Shown here: piece after piece, positions 49,478 to 58,494 of the stretch | Layout of the letters: every line of letters begins with the position of its first letter | Position numbering within the stretch: the stretch's first letter is position 1 | Notes under the pieces: generated by a model | The model's database searches: none | Told to the model about the DNA's origin: nothing | What the model saw: the letters and a program-made list of their open reading frames with translations, nothing else | Made by a program: the position numbers and the translations under genes | Assembly: GCF_013369485.1 (NCBI RefSeq) | Contig: NZ_JABWEB010000010.1 | Location: forward strand, 124,001 to 188,000 | From: Massilia sp. BJB1822 | Lineage (GTDB): Bacteria; Pseudomonadota; Gammaproteobacteria; Burkholderiales; Burkholderiaceae_D | DNA: 64,000 bases | Reading direction: 5' to 3'

Positions 49478-51748
49478 TTACGCCTGAATCGCCATCGGCG
49501 CCACCGCCGCGTCCAGCGCCGCGCTGCCCGGCAGCGGGGCCAGCTTGTTCTGCGCCTGCAGCACGCTGATGAAGCTGTGCAGGCAGATCGGCCGGTGGTA
49601 CAGATAGCCTTGCATGGTGGTGCAGCCGTTCGCTTCGAGATAGCGCTCCTGCACCTCGGTTTCCACCCCTTCGGCCACCAGGTGCAGGCCGAGGCCGCGC
49701 GCGATCGAGATGATGGCCAGGATCACCGGATAGTGGCCGTTCTCGTCGTGGATCTCCTTGACGAAGCTCTGGTCGATCTTGATGGTGTGGATCGGGAAGC
49801 GGTGCAGATAACTGAGCGAGGAATAGCCGGTGCCGAAATCGTCGATGGCGACGGAGACGCCGAGCTGGCACAATTTGTTGAGCTGCTCGATGGCGTACTG
49901 CGGATTGCGGATGCAGATATTCTCGGTGATCTCGACTTCGATCTGGGCCGGCGAAATGCCGTAGCGCGTCAGCGCGCCACGCATCTTTTCAAAGAAGTCG
50001 CCGCGGTCCAGGTATTGCGGCGACAGGTTTAGCGACAGGCGGATCGCCTCGCCGCCGGCCGCGTTCCACAGCAGCAGGTCGCGGCACAGGGCGCCCAGCA
50101 TCCAGTCCGAGATCGGCAGCATCAGGCCATTCTCTTCGGCGAAAGGCAGGAACTCGCCGGCCGACAGCAGGCCACGCTGCGGATGGTTCCAGCGCATCAG
50201 ACCTTCGGCGCCGATGATGCGGCCGGTGACCACATCGACCTGGGGCTGGTAATACATTTCCAGCTCGTTCTGTTCCAGCGCCTTGCGCAAGGCCTGCTCC
50301 AGCGCGATCTTCTGGTGCGACACGTCGAGCATGGAGTTGTGATAGAAGCTGTGGCCGTTCTTGCCCAGCGCCTTGACCTGGTACATGGCGATGTCGGCGT
50401 GGCGCAGCAGCTCGTCGATGGTTTCGCCGTCGCTCGGATAGATGGCGATGCCGATGCTGGCCGAGATATGCACCATATGGCCATCCAGGTCAAAGGGCTT
50501 TTGCAGGCTTTCCAGGAATTTGTCGGCGATGGCCTTGGCGTCGGCGCGGTCGCGCAGCTCGGGCAGCACGATGGTGAATTCGTCGCCGCCCTGGCGCGCC
50601 AGGGTGTCGCCCTTGCGCAGGCAATCCTTCAGGCGCAGCGCGGCCTGCTGCAGCAGCTCGTCGCCCTTGACGTGGCCCAGGGTGTCGTTGACCAGCTTGA
50701 AGCGGTCCAGGTCGACGAACATCACGGCCAGTTCGGTGAGCTTGCGCTTGGCCTGGATCACGGCCAGGCCCAGGCGGTCCTTGAACAGCATGCGGTTCGG
50801 CAGGTCGGTCAGGATATCGTGGTAGGCCTGGTAGGAAATCACTTCCTCGGCGCGCTTGCGGTCGGTGATGTCGCGCGCCACGCCGTAGGTGCCGAAGAAT
50901 TCGTGGCGTTTGACTTCGTGGTCGGGCAGGTGCATGCCGATGGCGTTCAGCGAAATCGTCATCAGCGTGTTGTTGAAGGTGCGCTCGGCGCCGCCGCCGC
51001 CCTTGCACTTCAGGCGCAGTTCGACATTGCGCGAGGCGCGTTCGTCGACGCGGCGCTCGTTGAACACATAGCGCGCCCGCTCCAGGTCTTCGTCGTGCAC
51101 CAGGATCGAGTAGTGCCGGCCGAGCAGCTCTTCGCGCGTGTAGCCCAGCAGCTGGTAGGCGCGGTCGTTGACGAAGGTGAAGTGGCCTTCGTGGTTCAGG
51201 GTGTAGATGATGTCGGGCGAGCTGTCCACCAGGTAGCGGTACATCTTTTCCGAATTTTCCAGGCGCGAGGCGATGCGCTCGTTGTCGACCGCCAGGCGGC
51301 GCTTCTGCAGCGCGTTCTCCACGGTCTTGAGCAGCTCTTCGCGGCTGTAAGGCTTGCGCAGATAATCGTAGGCGCCGCGCTTCAAGGCGCCGATGGCGGC
51401 CTCGATGCCGACGTCGCCGCTCATCACGATCACGTCGCTGCTGATGCCGCGCGCGTTCATGAAATCCATGATCTCGTGGCCGCTCATATCGGGCAGGCGC
51501 AGGTCGAGCAGGACCAGGTCGAACTGCAGGCGGTTCAGCTGCGCCAGCGCTTCGCTGCCGCAGGTGGCCGTCACCAGCTGGTAGTCGCGGTCGCGCAACA
51601 GCTCGTACAGGGAGGACAGCAGGCGCGGCTCGTCGTCCACCAGCAGCAGGCGCGGCGAATAGTCGGGACAGAGCGGCAAGGGATGGCCGGCGTCTTCGAT
51701 GGTGGGCGGATGCAGCGGGCTGGCGGGGGTAGGCGGAATCATGCTCAT
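49478..51748 (-). CDS. REC-PAS-GGDEF-EAL c-di-GMP signalling protein
   Basis: The 756-residue soluble protein starts with a receiver domain (about 30-150) with the phosphorylatable Asp in LVLLDLRLPDMSG and the terminal Lys in YLRKPYS. A PAS domain (about 165-290), a GGDEF domain with an intact ARQGGDEFTI motif and an EAL domain (about 485-735) follow. The EAL motif reads AEGLMRW, i.e. EGL instead of EAL, while other catalytic groups (DDFGTGYSSL, KIDQSFVKEI, AEGVET) are intact. It should make and/or degrade c-di-GMP when phosphorylated. It starts 7 nt after the HDOD kinase stop, so that kinase is the obvious partner. Confidence 0.95.
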   Translation of the reverse strand: MSMIPPTPASPLHPPTIEDAGHPLPLCPDYSPRLLLVDDEPRLLSSLYELLRDRDYQLVTATCGSEALAQLNRLQFDLVLLDLRLPDMSGHEIMDFMNARGISSDVIVMSGDVGIEAAIGALKRGAYDYLRKPYSREELLKTVENALQKRRLAVDNERIASRLENSEKMYRYLVDSSPDIIYTLNHEGHFTFVNDRAYQLLGYTREELLGRHYSILVHDEDLERARYVFNERRVDERASRNVELRLKCKGGGGAERTFNNTLMTISLNAIGMHLPDHEVKRHEFFGTYGVARDITDRKRAEEVISYQAYHDILTDLPNRMLFKDRLGLAVIQAKRKLTELAVMFVDLDRFKLVNDTLGHVKGDELLQQAALRLKDCLRKGDTLARQGGDEFTIVLPELRDRADAKAIADKFLESLQKPFDLDGHMVHISASIGIAIYPSDGETIDELLRHADIAMYQVKALGKNGHSFYHNSMLDVSHQKIALEQALRKALEQNELEMYYQPQVDVVTGRIIGAEGLMRWNHPQRGLLSAGEFLPFAEENGLMLPISDWMLGALCRDLLLWNAAGGEAIRLSLNLSPQYLDRGDFFEKMRGALTRYGISPAQIEVEITENICIRNPQYAIEQLNKLCQLGVSVAIDDFGTGYSSLSYLHRFPIHTIKIDQSFVKEIHDENGHYPVILAIISIARGLGLHLVAEGVETEVQERYLEANGCTTMQGYLYHRPICLHSFISVLQAQNKLAPLPGSAALDAAVAPMAIQA

Positions 51749-51755
51749 CGTTGTC

Positions 51756-53915
51756 TCAAACGGAGTCCATTACCCGTGCCTGTACGCTGGCGGTCTGGCT
51801 GGCGCTGCCACGGGCGGGCAGCAGGATTTCAAAGGAAGTGCCGGTCTTGCCGCTGCGGCAGGTGATCATGCCGTCCAGCTTCTTGACCAGGCTGTGAACA
51901 ATCGAGAGGCCCAGGCCATGGTGCTTGCCCTCCTTGGTGCTGCGCACCGGGGAGAACAGATTGGCCAGCACCTCGGGCGCCAGTCCGGGGCCGCTATCGG
52001 CCACGACCAGCTCCACATACAGGCGGCGCTCGCGGTTGACGTAGCCGCGGTTGCTGATGTCGATCTTGCCGCCCTGGGGCTGGGCTTCGACCGCATTCTT
52101 GATCAGGTTGACCAGGATCTGCTTGAGCAGGTCGGCCTCGCCCTCGATCTCGTTCGGCTCGTCCTGCATGCGCAAGAGGATCTGCACCGAGGGCGGCACG
52201 AAATCGGTGGCGCGGAACAGGCGCAGCACGTCCTCGGCCACGCGGCCGATATGGGTCACGCTGCTGGCGTCGCTCGGCTGCAGGTCGGCCAGGCCGTTGA
52301 TCAGGTGGCCGACGCGGTCGATTTCCTCGTTGAGGATGGACATTTCGCTGACCACGGGTTCGCGCCGCGCCAGTTTGCTGTCCAGCACCGACAGATAGTT
52401 CTTGATGATGGACAGCGGGTTGTTCACCTCATGCACCACGCGGCGCGAGGCTTCGCGGTATTCCTCGGCCACATGGGCGATCTGGCGCCGCGCATGGCCG
52501 CGTTCCGAGAGCGCCGTTTCCAGCGCGGCGGCGGCCTGGTTGCCGAAGGCTTGCAGGAAGCGCTCGCGCTTCTGGTAGCTGGGCAGCTGCCAGGCGGCGG
52601 CGCCGCCCACCAGCACGCCCAGGCAGCGCTGGCCGGCCACCAGCGGCAGGCAGACCATGCTTTCCGAGCCGAGCAGGCGGAACAGCTGCTCTTCGGCGAT
52701 GCCCAGTTCCGGCGCATTGCGCGCGGCCAGCACCTGGCGCCGCTCCTGGGCCGCCTGCACCACCAGGCCGCCCTTGTTGAGCGGGATGGACAGCTCGGTC
52801 AGGCGCTGCTGATGCTCGCCGGCGGCCACGCCGACCAGGGCATGGCCGGTGGGATTTTCCAGCAGCACCAGGGCGGCGTCGAAATCGAAGAGGATGCGCG
52901 CCGAACGCGTGATCGCTGCCAGCATGCTGGTTTCGCCCTGCTGGCGGGCGAAGGTCTGGCCCATCTCGGACACCAGCACCATATTGCGCACTTCCTCAGA
53001 CAGGCGCTGCTGCACCGGATCGGGCGGCGGCGGCGCATAAGCGGGCGGGCTGACGATGGCGTCGGCGCCGCTCAAGTCGATGCCCAGGTAATCGGCCGAG
53101 CGCTGCACCTGGCGCGCGGCGGCCTTGCAGATGGCGGCCAGTTCCTCGTCCGGCACGCCGCACAGGCGGCCGGCGTCGCCGATGGCGGCCGGCTCGTTGA
53201 TATTGGCGCACAGGATATGGGCCAGGCGCACGATGCGGATCAAGGGGTGGGCCGCTTCCAGGCGCGCCACCGGCTCGTGGTGGTACAGCACGCTGTCGGC
53301 CAGGAAGGAATCGAGGTTCCAGCGCTCGACCAGCCAGGCGCCCGCCTCGGTGTGGGTGATTTCCAGGGTGCGCTGCTCGACGGCGCACAGCTCCTCGTCG
53401 TCGCGCGCGGTGAAGTTGAAGGCGTATTCCCTGGGCGCGGTGGCCAATAAGGCGAGGCGGCCGACATTGTGCAGCAGGCCGGCCAGATAGGCTTCCTCCA
53501 CATGGGGATAGGCCATCTGCTTGGCGATGTCGCGCGCGATCACGGCCGTGGTCAGCGAGCCTTGCCAGAAGCAGCGCAGATCGGTGCTGCCCGAATGCGG
53601 GAAATTATTGAAGGTCTGGAACACCGACTCGCTGATGACCAGGGTCTTGATCATGTCGGTGCCGAGCGACACCAGGGACTGCTCCAGGCTCACCGTGCGG
53701 CTGGCGCGGTGGTAGGCCGAGCTGTTGGCCACCGACAGGATCTTGCTGGTCATGCCGGCATCCTTGGCGATCAGCGCAGCCAGCTCCGGCATGCCGGCAT
53801 CGTCGGCTTGCAGGTGCTCAATCAGCTTGAGCAGGATCTGCGGCATGGCAGGCAGCCGCGCGACCAGCAAGCGATTGCGAATGTCGTTATCGGGTTGGTG
53901 CATCGTATCAAGCAT
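51756..53915 (-). CDS. HDOD-GAF-histidine kinase signalling protein
   Basis: The 719-residue cytoplasmic protein begins with an HDOD domain (about 15-215: LPAMPQILLKLIEHL, YHRASRTVSLEQSLVSLGTD). A GAF domain (about 300-470), a histidine kinase dimerisation region with the H-box VVHEVNNPLSIIKNYL (about residue 490) and a GHKL ATPase (N box VNLIKNAVEA, G1 DSGPGL, G2 GLGLSIVHSL) follow. The HDOD-kinase combination links non-catalytic HD-like sensing with phosphotransfer. It lies immediately upstream of the REC-PAS-GGDEF-EAL gene, so it likely phosphorylates that receiver. Start ATG 53915; ATG 53903 is an alternative. Confidence 0.94.
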   Translation of the reverse strand: MLDTMHQPDNDIRNRLLVARLPAMPQILLKLIEHLQADDAGMPELAALIAKDAGMTSKILSVANSSAYHRASRTVSLEQSLVSLGTDMIKTLVISESVFQTFNNFPHSGSTDLRCFWQGSLTTAVIARDIAKQMAYPHVEEAYLAGLLHNVGRLALLATAPREYAFNFTARDDEELCAVEQRTLEITHTEAGAWLVERWNLDSFLADSVLYHHEPVARLEAAHPLIRIVRLAHILCANINEPAAIGDAGRLCGVPDEELAAICKAAARQVQRSADYLGIDLSGADAIVSPPAYAPPPPDPVQQRLSEEVRNMVLVSEMGQTFARQQGETSMLAAITRSARILFDFDAALVLLENPTGHALVGVAAGEHQQRLTELSIPLNKGGLVVQAAQERRQVLAARNAPELGIAEEQLFRLLGSESMVCLPLVAGQRCLGVLVGGAAAWQLPSYQKRERFLQAFGNQAAAALETALSERGHARRQIAHVAEEYREASRRVVHEVNNPLSIIKNYLSVLDSKLARREPVVSEMSILNEEIDRVGHLINGLADLQPSDASSVTHIGRVAEDVLRLFRATDFVPPSVQILLRMQDEPNEIEGEADLLKQILVNLIKNAVEAQPQGGKIDISNRGYVNRERRLYVELVVADSGPGLAPEVLANLFSPVRSTKEGKHHGLGLSIVHSLVKKLDGMITCRSGKTGTSFEILLPARGSASQTASVQARVMDSV

Positions 53916-54036
53916 TGCCGCCAGTTAACGTAGTCCAAGGAGTGAAACGTGGTGTACCCGTGCGCCGAAATTATCCAAGGATAAATGTGTCATAGCTTAT
54001 TAGCAAGAAAAATTTCCTACTAATATTTTCCTGTGG

Positions 54037-55329
54037 TTAAGAGTGTTGTACCGGATGGGCTGATAGCATGCGCCGGTATAGGCGCGCCGTCAACCACAAA
54101 GCCAGGGACGTAACCGCAAATAACAATTGCCCAATGGCAATTAGTAACAGCGAATGCGAGACCAGGGGCGCCACCACCCCGGCCACCACGGCGCCCAGCA
54201 GGGTGCTGGCAAACGACTGGCAGGAGGCGGCCGTGCCGCGGATATGCGGGAACAGGTCGAGCGCCAGCAAGGTGGCGGCGGGCGCCACCACCGACATGCC
54301 GAAGGTGTAGACGAATAGCGGCAGCATGCTCCACGGTAGGGCCGGCGGCAGCCACAGGTGGTAAGCCACATTCACGCTGGCCGCCGCGATCAGGAAACAA
54401 AAGCCCAGGCCGATCTGGCGCGCAAAGCTGATGCGCCCAACGATGCGGTTGGCCGCCAGCGCCCCCAGGAAAATGCCGGAGACGGCCGGAATGAAGAGCC
54501 AGCCGAACTGCTGCGGCCCCAGGCCCAGCTGGCTGGGCAGGGCTTCCGGCGCCGAGGTGATGCAGATGAACAGGCCGGCGAAATTGAAGGCCACCACGCC
54601 CGATTTCAGCAGGAAGGGCGGCGAACCGAGCACGCTGGCATAGCTGCGCAGCAGGAAGCGTGGATTGAAAGGCTGGCGCTGGGCCGGCGGCAGGGTTTCC
54701 GGCAGGCGGCGGTAGCAGGCGATGAACAGCAGCACCGTATACAGCAGCAGGGCGAGGAAGATGGCGCGCCAGTCGAAGGCGGTCACGATCAGGCCGCCCA
54801 GAATCGGCGCCACGGCCGGCGCGATCGAGAAGATCATGGTCACCAGGGACAGCAGGCGCGCCGCCGCCGCATCGGCGTACAGGTCGCGGATGATGGCGCG
54901 CCCCACCACCACGCCGGCGCCGGCCGACAAGCCTTGCACGATGCGGAAGAACCACAGGTATTCCACGCTGTGGGCGGCGGCGCAGCCGATGGTGCCGAGG
55001 GCAAACGCCACCAGGGCTACCAGGATCACATTGCGGCGGCCGAAGGCGTCCGACAGCGCGCCGTGCCACAGCACCATCAGCGCGAAAGCGGCCATATAGG
55101 CGCTCAGGCTTTGCTGCACCTGCAGCGGCGTCGCTTTCAGGCTGGCCTGGATGGCCGGGAAGGCGGGCAGATAGGCGTCGATGCTGAAGGGTCCCAGCAT
55201 CGACAGGCCGGCCAGCACGGCGGCCAGGGCGGCCGGCGCCAGCGGGGGGCGCGGACGCGGCGCGGGCGGCGGCACCGGCTGCACCGGGTCGGGCGGCAGT
55301 TCGGACGGGGGATTCGGGTTGGGGAACAT
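54037..55329 (-). CDS. Bcr/CflA-type MFS drug efflux transporter
   Basis: The 430-residue product has a Pro-rich N-terminus and 12 predicted helices of the drug:H+ antiporter-1 group. Diagnostic signatures are MLGPFSIDAYLPAFPAIQ at helix 1, GALSDAFGRRNVILV (motif A) and FRIVQGLSAGAGVVVGRAIIRDLY (Bcr/CflA-type helix 4-5). Substrate unknown. It lies between the signalling cluster and the rlmL-like gene, on the same strand, with 87 bp to rlmL. Confidence 0.93.
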   Translation of the reverse strand: MFPNPNPPSELPPDPVQPVPPPAPRPRPPLAPAALAAVLAGLSMLGPFSIDAYLPAFPAIQASLKATPLQVQQSLSAYMAAFALMVLWHGALSDAFGRRNVILVALVAFALGTIGCAAAHSVEYLWFFRIVQGLSAGAGVVVGRAIIRDLYADAAAARLLSLVTMIFSIAPAVAPILGGLIVTAFDWRAIFLALLLYTVLLFIACYRRLPETLPPAQRQPFNPRFLLRSYASVLGSPPFLLKSGVVAFNFAGLFICITSAPEALPSQLGLGPQQFGWLFIPAVSGIFLGALAANRIVGRISFARQIGLGFCFLIAAASVNVAYHLWLPPALPWSMLPLFVYTFGMSVVAPAATLLALDLFPHIRGTAASCQSFASTLLGAVVAGVVAPLVSHSLLLIAIGQLLFAVTSLALWLTARLYRRMLSAHPVQHS

Positions 55330-55416
55330 CGGCTTTACTCCGGCTCTGGGACAGGGACGGCGGGACAGGCCCGCCGCCGGATGCGCCGCAGCCGATGCGG
55401 CGCGCTACAACAGGAC

Positions 55417-56652
55417 TTACTCGGCCTTGGGCGCCGGCGCAGCGGCGTCGGCGCCGGTCTTCGGCTTGGCTTCCTCGCGGCGGTTGAAGCCGGCCACCAT
55501 ATCGAAGCGGAACAGGCGGCATTCGAGGGCGCCGTTGAAGAATGGCGTCTTGCGCGATTCCTTCAGACGCAGCATCTTGGGCAGGCCCAGGTCGGCGGTG
55601 AACAGATAGGCGGTCCAGCCGGCGAAACGCTGCTTGAGCGTGGAGCTGAAATCGGCGTAGAAGGATTTCGCCAGATCGTCCTCGGCCAGGGTGCTGTCGC
55701 CGCGCACGCCGATCCGCTCGCCGTAGGGCGGGTTGGTCAGCATGATGCCCGGTTCGGCCGTCGGCGCCTGCACCTGCTGCGCCTCGATCTGCTTGAGCGG
55801 CACCTCGAACAGGATGCCGGCGCTGCGCAGATTGTGGCGCGTCATGGCCACCATATCGCCCGAGATGTCGGAGCCGAAGATGGTCGGTTCGGCCGGCAGT
55901 GGGTTCGGCTTGATGGCGGCCTTCATCGCCTGCCATGGGGCGGGGTCGAAGTCGTGGAATTTCTCGAAGGCGAAACGGCGGCGCGCGCCGGGCGGCACGC
56001 CCTGCACCATCTGCGCCGCTTCGCACAGGATGGTGCCGGAGCCGCACATCGGATCGAACAGGGGCACGCCCGGCTTCCAGCCGGAGACGCGCAGCAGGCC
56101 GGCGGCCAGGTTCTCGCGCAGCGGGGCGTCGCCGGTCTCGGTGCGCCAGCCGCGCTTGAACAGGGCTTCGCCCGAGGTGTCCAGGTAGATGATGAACTGG
56201 CGCTGGTCGAGGAAGCCGGCGATGCGCATGTCCGGCTCGCGCGTATTGACCGAAGGACGCTTGCCGTACATATCGCGGAAGCGGTCGCAGACGGCGTCCT
56301 TGATTTTCAGCGTGGTGAATTCGATGCTTTTCAGCGGCGACTTGATGGCCGTGACGTCAACGCGGATGGTGTGGTCCACGCCGAACCATTCTTCCCAGGG
56401 CTGGGCCAGCACCAGGTCGTAGATATCGTTTTCGTTCTGGTAGTGGCAGACGCCCATGCGCATCAGCACGCGCGAAGCGATGCGCGAATGCAGGTTGATG
56501 CGGTAGGCGTCATACAGGTCGCCCGAGCAGTGCACGCCGCCCGGCACCTGGTTGTGCACTTTGAGCGTGGTGCTGTTCTGGGCGATTTCGTCCAGTTCTT
56601 CGGCCAGCGCCGCTTCCATGCCGCGTGGGCAGGGGCAGAAGTAAGAAGTCAT
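55417..56652 (-). CDS. rlmL: RlmL-type 23S rRNA methyltransferase (THUMP domain)
   Basis: The 411-residue product starts MTSYFCPCPRGMEAALAEEL, an N-terminal THUMP-associated segment. A THUMP domain (about 50-155) and a SAM-dependent MTase with FDPMCGSGTILCEAA (SAM motif) and IMLTNPPYGERIG (NPPY catalytic motif) follow. It matches the RlmL half of E. coli RlmKL (N2-G2445), not the fused RlmKL. A lysine/alanine-rich tail follows. It is encoded 54 bp after hemJ on the same strand. Confidence 0.92.
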   Translation of the reverse strand: MTSYFCPCPRGMEAALAEELDEIAQNSTTLKVHNQVPGGVHCSGDLYDAYRINLHSRIASRVLMRMGVCHYQNENDIYDLVLAQPWEEWFGVDHTIRVDVTAIKSPLKSIEFTTLKIKDAVCDRFRDMYGKRPSVNTREPDMRIAGFLDQRQFIIYLDTSGEALFKRGWRTETGDAPLRENLAAGLLRVSGWKPGVPLFDPMCGSGTILCEAAQMVQGVPPGARRRFAFEKFHDFDPAPWQAMKAAIKPNPLPAEPTIFGSDISGDMVAMTRHNLRSAGILFEVPLKQIEAQQVQAPTAEPGIMLTNPPYGERIGVRGDSTLAEDDLAKSFYADFSSTLKQRFAGWTAYLFTADLGLPKMLRLKESRKTPFFNGALECRLFRFDMVAGFNRREEAKPKTGADAAAPAPKAE

Positions 56653-56706
56653 AAGGTGTACCCTTTATCCGTTGAGTGAAGGCGGACGGCCGCTGCCGCC
56701 CGCTGA

Positions 56707-57135
56707 TTAAAATGGTTTGACGACAACCAGGATGGTCACGGCCAGCAGCAGCAGCACCGGCACTTCGTTGAACCAGCGATACCATTTGTGGCCGCGCTGA
56801 TTCACGCCGCGCTCGAATTTCTTCAGCAGCGAGCCGCAGGCGTGGTGGTAGCCCACAACCAGCAGCACCAGCGTGAGCTTGGCGTGCAGCCAGCCGGGCA
56901 GCTTGAACTGCTCGCCGCCGCCGTATTGCAGCCAGACCAGCCATGCGCCGAACACCAGGGCCGGCAGGGCCAGCATGGTGGTGAAGCGGTACAGCTTGCG
57001 CGCCATCAGCAGCAGGCGCTCGCGCGCCGGCCCCTCGCCTTCCATCGCCAGATTGACGAAGATGCGCGGCAGGTAGAACAGGCCGGCGAACCAGGAGGCG
57101 ATGAAGACGATGTGCAGGGCTTTGATCCAGAGCAT
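56707..57135 (-). CDS. hemJ: HemJ-type protoporphyrinogen IX oxidase (CopD-like)
   Basis: The 142-residue inner-membrane protein has four helices. The first, LWIKALHIVFIASWFAGLFYLPRIFVN (two parts), carries the conserved His and the LPR motif, and the rest fits the UPF0093/HemJ family, including MARKLYRFTTML and the GYHHACG segment. HemJ oxidises protoporphyrinogen IX to protoporphyrin IX, the step before HemH. The CopD-family name is a possible alternative label. It lies between proA and rlmL on the same strand. Confidence 0.88.
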   Translation of the reverse strand: MLWIKALHIVFIASWFAGLFYLPRIFVNLAMEGEGPARERLLLMARKLYRFTTMLALPALVFGAWLVWLQYGGGEQFKLPGWLHAKLTLVLLVVGYHHACGSLLKKFERGVNQRGHKWYRWFNEVPVLLLLAVTILVVVKPF

Positions 57136-57162
57136 GGCTTTCCTTGAGGCGTGATGGCGTGC

Positions 57163-57206
57163 TTAGTTGCGTGGCTTAGCTTAGTTGCGTGGCTTAGTTA
57201 TGTGGC
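57163..57206. repeat. Short 13-bp tandem repeats after proA
   Basis: TTAGTTGCGTGGC occurs at 57163-57175 and 57181-57193, with a variant TTAGTTATGTGGC at 57194-57206 ending next to the proA stop codon. On the minus strand the units introduce extra TAA triplets. Too short for a known element. Confidence 0.7.
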
Positions 57207-58472
57207 TTACTTGCGGACTTCGCCGTGGCCGAAGACCACGTATTTGAGCGAGGTCAGTCCTTCCAGTCCGACCGGGCCGCGCGCGTGCAGCTTGTCGTTG
57301 GAGATGCCGATTTCCGCGCCCAGGCCGTATTCGAAGCCGTCGGCGAAGCGGGTCGAGGCGTTCACCATGACCGAGGCGGAATCGACTTCGCGCAGGAAGC
57401 GCAGGGCGTCGCTATAGTCTTCGGTGACGATCGCTTCGGTGTGCTTGGAGGACCAGGTGTTGATGTGCTCCATGGCGGCGTCGATGCCGTCCACCACGCG
57501 CACGGCCAGGATCGGCGCCAGGTATTCGGTGGCCCAGTCCTCTTCCGTGGCGCGCGCCAGGTGCGGGTAGCCTTCCAGGATGGCGTGGGCTTCGGCGTCG
57601 GCGCGCAGCTCGACCTGCTGCGCGAGATAGCGCTTGGCCAGTTCGGGCAGCACGGTGGGCGCGATGGCGCGCGCCACCAGCAGCGTTTCCATGGTATTGC
57701 AGGTGCCGTAGCGGTGGCATTTGGCGTTGTAGGCGATATCCAGGGCTTTCTGCAGGTCGGCCTTGGCATCGATATAGACATGGCAGATGCCGTCCAGGTG
57801 CTTGATCATCGGCACCGTGGCCTCGGCCATCAGGCGCGCGATCAAGCCCTTGCCGCCGCGCGGCACGATCACGTCCACATACTGCGGCATGGTGATCAGG
57901 GCGCCCACGGCGGCGCGGTCGGTGGTGTCGACCACCTGCACGCCGTCGGCCGGCAGGCCGGCGCCGGCCAGGCCTTCCTTCACCAGCGCGGCCAGGGCGC
58001 GGTTGCAGTGGATCGCTTCCGAGCCGCCGCGCAGGATGGTGGCGTTGCCGCTCTTGATGCACAGGCCGGCCGCGTCCACCGTGACGTTGGGACGCGCTTC
58101 GTAGATGATGCCGATCACGCCCAGCGGCACGCGCATCTGGCCCACCTGGATGCCGCTCGGGCGGCTTTTCATATTCGAGATTTCGCCGATCGGATCGGGC
58201 AGGGAGACGATCTGGCGCAGGCCGGCCACCATGGTGGCAATCGCCTGCTCGGACAGGGCCAGGCGGTCCAGCATGGCTGGCGCCATGCCGGCGGCGCGCG
58301 CGGCGTCCAGGTCGAGCTGGTTGGCGGCGCGCAGCACGGCCGCATCGCGCTCGATGGCGTCGGCGATCAGGCCCAGGGCGCGGTTGCGCGTGGCGCCGTC
58401 GGCACGCGCCATGGCGCGCGAGGCGGCGCGCGCCTGGCGCCCGACCTGTTCCATATATTCAGTGATGTTCAT
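57207..58472 (-). CDS. proA: Glutamate-5-semialdehyde dehydrogenase
   Basis: The 421-residue enzyme reduces gamma-glutamyl phosphate to glutamate-5-semialdehyde in proline synthesis. It contains the aldehyde dehydrogenase-like signatures GVIGIIYEARPNVTVDAA, NATILRGGSEAIHCNRAL and the active-site Cys region KCHRYGTCNTMETLLV, and ends LTSLKYVVFGHGEVRK. Length is usual. It follows holA (22-bp gap) in the leuS-lptE-holA-proA order. Confidence 0.96.
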   Translation of the reverse strand: MNITEYMEQVGRQARAASRAMARADGATRNRALGLIADAIERDAAVLRAANQLDLDAARAAGMAPAMLDRLALSEQAIATMVAGLRQIVSLPDPIGEISNMKSRPSGIQVGQMRVPLGVIGIIYEARPNVTVDAAGLCIKSGNATILRGGSEAIHCNRALAALVKEGLAGAGLPADGVQVVDTTDRAAVGALITMPQYVDVIVPRGGKGLIARLMAEATVPMIKHLDGICHVYIDAKADLQKALDIAYNAKCHRYGTCNTMETLLVARAIAPTVLPELAKRYLAQQVELRADAEAHAILEGYPHLARATEEDWATEYLAPILAVRVVDGIDAAMEHINTWSSKHTEAIVTEDYSDALRFLREVDSASVMVNASTRFADGFEYGLGAEIGISNDKLHARGPVGLEGLTSLKYVVFGHGEVRK

Positions 58473-58494
58473 GATCTATCCTGCTGCCCTGCGC

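Noticed and set aside
51699..53450. Long open frame antisense to the HDOD kinase gene
   Set aside because: Same GC-driven shadow effect; the minus-strand product has clear HDOD, GAF and kinase motifs.
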